A DNA stretch of 64,000 nucleotides from Onchocerca volvulus (taxonomy: Eukaryota > Nematoda > Chromadorea > Rhabditida > Onchocercidae), in assembly GCA_000499405.2 (NCBI GenBank), contig HG738137.1:5022001-5086000 (forward strand). The letters run 5' to 3'. The first letter of the stretch is position 1; every line of letters begins with the position of its first letter. Made by a program: the position numbers and the translations under genes. This document shows positions 57,956-64,000 of the stretch, piece by piece. The notes under the pieces are model-generated. The model did not search any database. It was given only the letters and a program-made list of their open reading frames with translations, and was not told where the DNA came from.

Positions 57956-60867
57956 ATTTTCAAGCGTTTTACTCTAAGTTTTCGCAAAATAAACAGCTAA
58001 AATCGGAAAAAAGATAACAAATAGAATTTAAACATTTTAAATTATATAAAAGCACTTCACTGATGTCACTATAAATGGCAATCCAGCTAATGGATTTAAG
58101 AAATGAAATGAGATGATTTCCTAGTCCCATTTAATTCAAAAAACCTTGCAATTCTCAGCGAATGAATTTGAATCTTAAGCACTTATAAATAATCAGAACT
58201 GTAAATGAAAGGAAACAATAAATAAAAACCAAGTTATGTATAAAAAATATTGCAAAAAAAACTGAAATATCCAGAAAAAAGTTTAACAAACAAAGTTGAT
58301 TTGGAACTTTATCAGGCAAAAACGAAACAAACAGTATGTAAAATTATAGGAACACTGAGAAAAGGCTTGATCTCTGACCTCATGGCTTCCTACAAACAAA
58401 ACAATTCTCATCTAATACTGTTATTTCATAATTCGCGCTTACAACTAAAACGCGGGAGAAACTATCTGATTGTCAGAATTATTCAAATTTGTGTCTCACA
58501 TTCAGCGTTATATATTTTTCTGTATGTAGTTTCTCCCGCGTTTTAGTTGTAAGTGCAAATTATAGAATGACGTTATTGGATAGGCATTGTTATTGTTTGA
58601 AAAAAGTATGGGGTCAGGGGTCAGATCTTTTCTGTGTTTTTATATATGTATGTAAAAAATCTTTCATATATGCAAATAATTCAAGGTAATACTGATGGGC
58701 GACATTACGAACTGCAAGAATCACCGTTACTATCGAATTCATTAAATTTGAGTTCTACTTCTAATAGATATATACCGAAAGAGTTTGTTGGTTCCGCACT
58801 TACAGATGATTTGAAGCGAAAGTGTCATTAAATGTTTTATTTTTTCAGTATTTCAAAATAATGAAATCAAACCTCAATTTTCTTATCAATCTCATATTAA
58901 AGAGATTTAATATTTGTGTTGAACTTGTATTGTGTAACTTATAGATTGTCATCTATTTTTTGCCATTTTTCTGTATGAATGGAATCTCCCTCCATAAAAT
59001 GAATTTAAATTTCAAAAAAATTGTATTATAAAATGAATCTTCCTCCCAAATTTCGCATAAACAACTTACATACTGCAATCAAGCATTTAGCCTGATAAGT
59101 TGATTTCAATTGTCCTGATATTTCTTGAACGGGAAATTTTATTAGTATCAAGCGCAAAACAGAAACTGCATATTTAATTTAATGTCCAAATAGCTTCAAG
59201 AATATAAAGCTGAGTTGAAAAGTTTATTATGAAAGTATGACTTTTTCAAATTTTGACAGAATCATTTTTTATGATATAACTGTACAATAAATCCGACGGG
59301 GAGAAAAAATCAAAACACAAAGTATGACCGCAGAAATCAATATACAATACAGTGCGAACGAATTATTCTGAAAAAGAAAGTGTACTAAGCCAGAAATACA
59401 ATTTGTTGCAATCATATCCTGATGATTATTTGGACGGTACTATTTGCATTCATCATTGAGCGAATTAACTTTTTGAATTACTCAATAATTCCTTGAAAAA
59501 ACTTCAGAAATAATGATAGCGAATAGCTTGAATGATTGATTGCTCCCTTGTTTCACTGTTTCATTGTTTTCAAACATTCGGCTTGCCATGCTTCTATGAG
59601 ATTTATGTTCTCGAACTCTGCAGTTAGCTAGTCAATCAACTATATTATTCCGAAAAAAAAAAACCGCAAATGTCTCAAGTCCGAACACTTTTTCCATTTG
59701 AAAGAGCAGATAAATTCAACTTGATCAGGCGAGTAAAGACAAATTTGATCGTGTAATCAGAAAAGAAGCGGATTTCCAAAATTTACAGTACAGTTAGTTA
59801 ACGTTCTAATGAATTTGAATGGTAAAATGAAGCCCAGGAAACGAAAAAAAAATCCAAGAAAACCGGATGGAAAAGCAATTTCTAACATTTCATCCAATTT
59901 ATCGAAATAACTTCAGCTTCCAATCTACTGCTTCTCATTTTATGTATCAAACTCTTATGGGTAGTTTATATTTGACATTCATTGGTGCATTGTTTGCAAG
60001 TGAATAGGAATAACACGCTTTCTTTGTAATTTTCTCAATTACGTTTTCAATAGCATTAATTCTAACGAATTCTTCAATCTCGTTTAGTAATTCGATTTGA
60101 ACGGACATAATGAATGAATGACCGTGCCATCAAAAAACGATCCTCATAACACCTTTTCCACAAAATTCGAAAATGAAATAATGAATATCCTTTCATGAAA
60201 TGATTTACATTCAAATAAAATAATGACAGAAACCACACAAAGTTGAGCTCGACTGAATTTTTGTCTTGTTTTAGAATATCTGTTTCAGGGAAATTTTTAT
60301 TGAGCAAAGTAAACATTTCTAGATAAAACATTATTGAGATCCATAAATCAGTAGAAAAGAAAAATAAAACCACTATATCTTCTCTTAAAAAAGATTAAAA
60401 ACGAAACAGAACTTATCATGATGGCAGCTGGACCTTTTATTTAAAGAATACAGACAGCGTATAGATATTCAGATTCTGAATTTGATTCCTATTGCAAATA
60501 AACTTTGACCATGGTTTTTATCATTCTAAGTCATTCTTAGCTATCTTAATCACATAAGGCAATAAAAAGTAAGTCCAAAAATAGTATATTACAAATCAAA
60601 AAATTTGAGTTGAGAAAGCTGTTAGCCAAATAAAAATCCTTACGATGTCAAAAACTACAATTCATCCTTACCCTGATAGGTAGAAATTTTTTGACATTAA
60701 AAATCATTTTTCGATATAAATACCGTTTTTTCTAGGAATCAAATATTATAGATCACAATCATCTATCGTATCGTAAAATAAAAACTACTTGACTGAGATT
60801 TCTGCTAATGAAATAAATCATCGTGAATTTTAAAACAAATTACAATTACAATGTGAAAACAAGCATG
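57956..60867. other. Intergenic between TMEM94 and the geminin-like gene
   Basis: The 5' flank of the geminin-like gene and the 3' UTR of the TMEM94 homolog lie here. The hairpin at 58428-58563 is the main structure. A plus-strand open segment at 58686-58831, ending in a stop, has ordinary amino-acid composition but no partner exon (see findings). The rest is AT-rich without a supported gene. Confidence 0.45.
58428..58563. repeat. Inverted repeat, 37-bp arms, 62-bp spacer
   Basis: The arms at 58428-58464 and 58527-58563 are complementary at 35 of 37 positions. Both contain TTACAACTAAAACGCGGGAG, which is much richer in CpG than the surroundings. The total of about 136 bp with terminal inverted arms fits a small non-autonomous DNA transposon or a structured RNA. 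No target-site duplication was established. Confidence 0.85.
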
Positions 60868-63800
60868 TTAATATGGTGAATTCATTCCTAATTTCGTGTT
60901 GAAACTAAGTTTCCTTCTTCGTTGGTCACGGTGATAAAGTTTAATAAAACGAAACTTGCATAGTTCGCCAATAATAACAATGACAATTATCCAGAGAAAT
61001 GAAACCACTGTTATCCAAATGCTGCAATCAGAAATATAAATCAACAACGAGCCACATGACAGATTTGTGTAAGCGATCTGAAAGAACACAAATTAAAATC
61101 TATTTGGGTTCTGATTTGCATCGATTAGAAATTTTAGAAGTTTTAATTTATATATTTTAAACATCACCATTAGAAGCTTTAATTTATATATTTTATATCT
61201 CTATTAGTAGCTTAAATCTATATATTTTAAAGCGTAATACTGCATGATACAACAAGATTATGCCAAAATCAGCAAAGTCATATGACATATCATATTGTAT
61301 CATTAGAAAAAATAAGATTTCTTCAAATCAATCTTCATCAAGGACTAAACACAAATTTCGATTCCACACCTGCATAAGAATGATGCAACATATAGTGGCT
61401 ATCCAATAATAATTATCCGATGGATATTTCGTCCAGCAATTGTCACGAAAGTGGACGAAACCCATTGATAAAGTACATAAATAGAGAACCAACTAAAATG
61501 GAGTTATGCTAAATTAAAATAATGATGTAAAAAGCTGTAGAGATTCTGATTATTTTCCAATAATTTTAGCATCACATATTATTCAAATCTAAATCTTGAC
61601 GGTTTTTAAAATATTAGGAAAAAAGAAAATTCAAAGTACATAAAAGGAAGCAACATGCTGCCCAATAATAATGGCATGATTGGTAGTACAAAACGAACAG
61701 TTGGAACTTCCTCGATGCTCGTAATTTCTTCCAGTTATCACGACCTGATATATATTATTTAGAAAGACAATAAATATTTGCCTCAGAAAACTTTTTTAAG
61801 CGATATTCCATCTCATCGTGGCTGTTTTCAAAACAATTAGTGATTTTTGGTAAAAATCCTATTTTATTGCAAGAATTCTGCTAAATATTTCTATCCTGTA
61901 ATAATGAAAAAACAATTAAGTTGAACTTACAGTGTTGTAATAAATAAGACAGACAACAACAAGAGACGGAAGAAAATTTATTGAGAAATAAATAATCGCA
62001 CGATGTACGGTACGTTTCGGAGCTGAAGAAACATTTTTCGGTGCTATTTCATCGCGATTTTCATCAAATTTATGCGACGAAGCCATCAATGATGAAGCTA
62101 ATAGTGGTATATATACAATTATGAATAAAAAGACCTAAACACAAATCATTTAATTATAAATAAAAAGAATCAAAACATATCAATCTCTTCTTTTCTCTAT
62201 TTAATAAAGGTAAAATTTTGAAATTGGTTTATGTTAAATAAATGGATGAATACAGATTTTTCAAATATATAATGAAAAAAGTCTGTTAAAAATCAAAGTG
62301 CTTTGTGCTGAAATCTTAAGAAAAAAATGTTTTTTCGTTTGAATTTTTTAATGTTTTTATGATGCAAACCTGAAAAGCGGATAAAAGATTCGGAAGAAAC
62401 AATAAAGTAAAAATTTGTTGTAGCGTAATTGTTGTTGATGAGAACAGGAAAAATAGGAAAGAAGAACGAAATGCTCCCAACTGATGTCGACAAAAAGTGA
62501 TTAACGAAATAAGGTCCATAGTCTGGAATGAAGATATGAAATTTTTTGAAAAGGTGCTAATTTGAATAAATTAACATCTTTTATTATTTGAATAAATCTT
62601 TCACTATTTGAATAAATAAATAGTGCTAAAGTTTTAATAAACTATCAAAAAGGAATTGATTGCGTAGAAAATCGAATTAAAATTTTTTTTGCAAATTCAA
62701 TCGTTAGCCCTTCCGATTAATTTATTAGCTGATTAGACTACCCATAATGGCATTATTTCTACATGTTTTGCAAAAAATGAATAAAATAGTTGGAAAATAT
62801 AAAACTGAGCAATCAACTGTTAATTAGAAAACAAGGGTTAAGAATAGTAAAATGGTTACTTGTTAACATTATTTGTTCATAACCACTGACCACTTGATGT
62901 ATTAAAATGCGAATCTGACAAAAATTTAGGACATCACTGATGTATTATTTCACCTACTATTTGAATGAACTGAGCATGAAATCAGATGTATAATAATTTG
63001 AGTACCTGACTTGGAAATACAACAATATCACAACATAATCCCATGAGCAAAGTAGCGATAATTGATGCTTTTTTCGGCTCACTATCATTCTGAGAAATTT
63101 TCCTGCTACACAAAGCTGGATGCTGCGGCTCGATACTTATTGAACAGTTTCCCTACGAAAAAAAAAAATCAAGAAAAAACTATTGGAAATTTGCAAAATA
63201 CGAAAAAAAAAATTCCAAGATTTTACACTTTAAAAAAACCAAAATCGAACTTGACTAAAGATGTTGGTGTTGAAATAATTTAACGATGAACCAACAACAA
63301 GCACCACTTCACCATAATCCTGAATTGTAATGATCTAATTAAAATAGGATTCTAATATGATTCAAAAATGAGAAAACGAATGGAGATAAACTTCCCTTAA
63401 AAATAAAACCGAAGTATTTCAAAAATCATGATTCGAGCAGTCTGAGAAATCAAAAAGAATATAATTTGTTAATCTAAAAAGGGTTCAGAGAACATTCCAA
63501 TGTATAAACAGATCGAGAAAGACACGTCAGCCTCATGCAACCTCTTTAGCAGTTAAAAAAATTAGAAAATGAAATCCAGATAACCTGCATTATTTCAATC
63601 ATTTTTTGACAAGAAAAATGATCACAGTCCGTGAAAAGATTAACCAAAAGTGGAACATTATCAACATTCTCTAAGTGAGGACGTATATTTTCGATTCCTG
63701 AAATGAAATTCTGAATTGAAATGAAAATATAGAAAAAATTTCTACATTTGGATCTTTCCAAATATAAGAAATTTAACTGTTCTATTCCATGCCAACCTGA

Positions 63801-63896
63801 TGGTAATTTCGCTTTATTCGGAAAAAGCCCTGGTCCTGTTTCTTCGTTATATGAATCTACTGAATGATGACTGTGACTCTTTTTTAATGAAGCTTC
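60868..63896 (-). CDS. TMEM94: TMEM94 homolog, C-terminal part (gene continues past window end)
   Basis: Nine minus-strand exons close in frame to the last 407 residues: 63896-63797, 63697-63585, 63319-63251, 63152-63006, 62522-62370, 62134-61931, 61744-61640, 61492-61370, 61077-60868. The match to TMEM94 is strong: GIENIRPHLENVDNVPLLVN then LFTDC, DYGEVVLVVGSSLN, hydrophobic helices through exons 5-9, and the invariant tail TKLGMNSPY (human TKLGMNSPF). TMEM94 is a multi-pass ER protein related to P-type ATPases and reported to move Mg2+ into the ER. The segment between ALC and the next helices is clearly shorter than in human. Five or more membrane helices lie in this part. The N-terminal two-thirds is outside the window. 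The donor after 63251 (GTTCGA) is weak but gives the conserved frame. Confidence 0.92.
61134..61232 (+). repeat. Three tandem AT-rich units in the last TMEM94 intron
   Basis: Units starting TTAGAAG or TTAGTAG and containing TATATATTTTA begin at 61134, 61170 and 61204, about 35 bases apart. They are intronic and non-coding. Confidence 0.7.
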
Positions 63897-64000
63897 CTGG
63901 AAAGAAATTTGTTTCCATTATGCAATAAGATTTGTAATGTAAGCATAAAATTGGAAAAAAAAAAAAAAAAACGAAATTCATGGTAAACAAACCGATCTTG

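Overview
This window is nuclear DNA from a nematode, most likely a spirurid or filarial (clade III) species. The reasons are AT-rich introns of a few hundred bases with TTTCAG-type 3' splice sites, 3' splice-like sites just upstream of several start codons (as expected for spliced-leader trans-splicing), and a full set of conserved animal genes split into many small exons. The lineage is an inference; no species marker was seen. No prokaryotic features, CRISPR arrays, rRNA genes or tRNA genes were found.

Layout: (1) 1-9 kb: a minus-strand SAM-domain/coiled-coil protein (1749-4954), then a decayed BEL/Pao-type retrotransposon on the minus strand (about 5240-7250). (2) 8.8-12.3 kb, plus strand: a small secreted Ly6/three-finger-like protein and ribosomal stalk protein P2. 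(3) 12.3-26.2 kb, plus strand: a GC-rich upstream region and a 23-exon glutamine-rich gene that is the nematode NCOA6 homolog. (4) 29.4-38.1 kb, minus strand: a TMEM106-family lysosomal membrane protein and the exocyst subunit EXOC8/Exo84. (5) 38.7-50.5 kb, plus strand: FEN1, head-to-head with EXOC8 across a 637-bp shared promoter region, then the ER reductase ERdj5 (DNAJC10). (6) 50.5-64 kb: a possible RG-rich pseudogene, a geminin-like replication regulator with a transposon remnant in one intron and a tandem duplication in the other, and the C-terminal part of a TMEM94 homolog running off the window end (all minus strand).

The genes have independent housekeeping roles: translation, chromatin and nuclear-receptor coactivation, exocytosis, lysosome, DNA replication, ER folding and ER ion handling. 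I see no dedicated multi-gene system. The less ordinary signals are two GC-AG introns whose use is fixed by reading frame, four compact inverted repeats with 27-37 bp arms (two within introns), a duplicated 3' splice site and an ATGA-overlapping uORF in NCOA6, a minimal geminin with a perfect destruction-box pattern, and a KTEL rather than KDEL terminus on ERdj5.

Exon boundaries were worked out by hand from splice signals and phase. Every listed exon set closes in frame except exon 5 of the SAM gene. Paralog-level names rest on recalled family sequence, not on a search.
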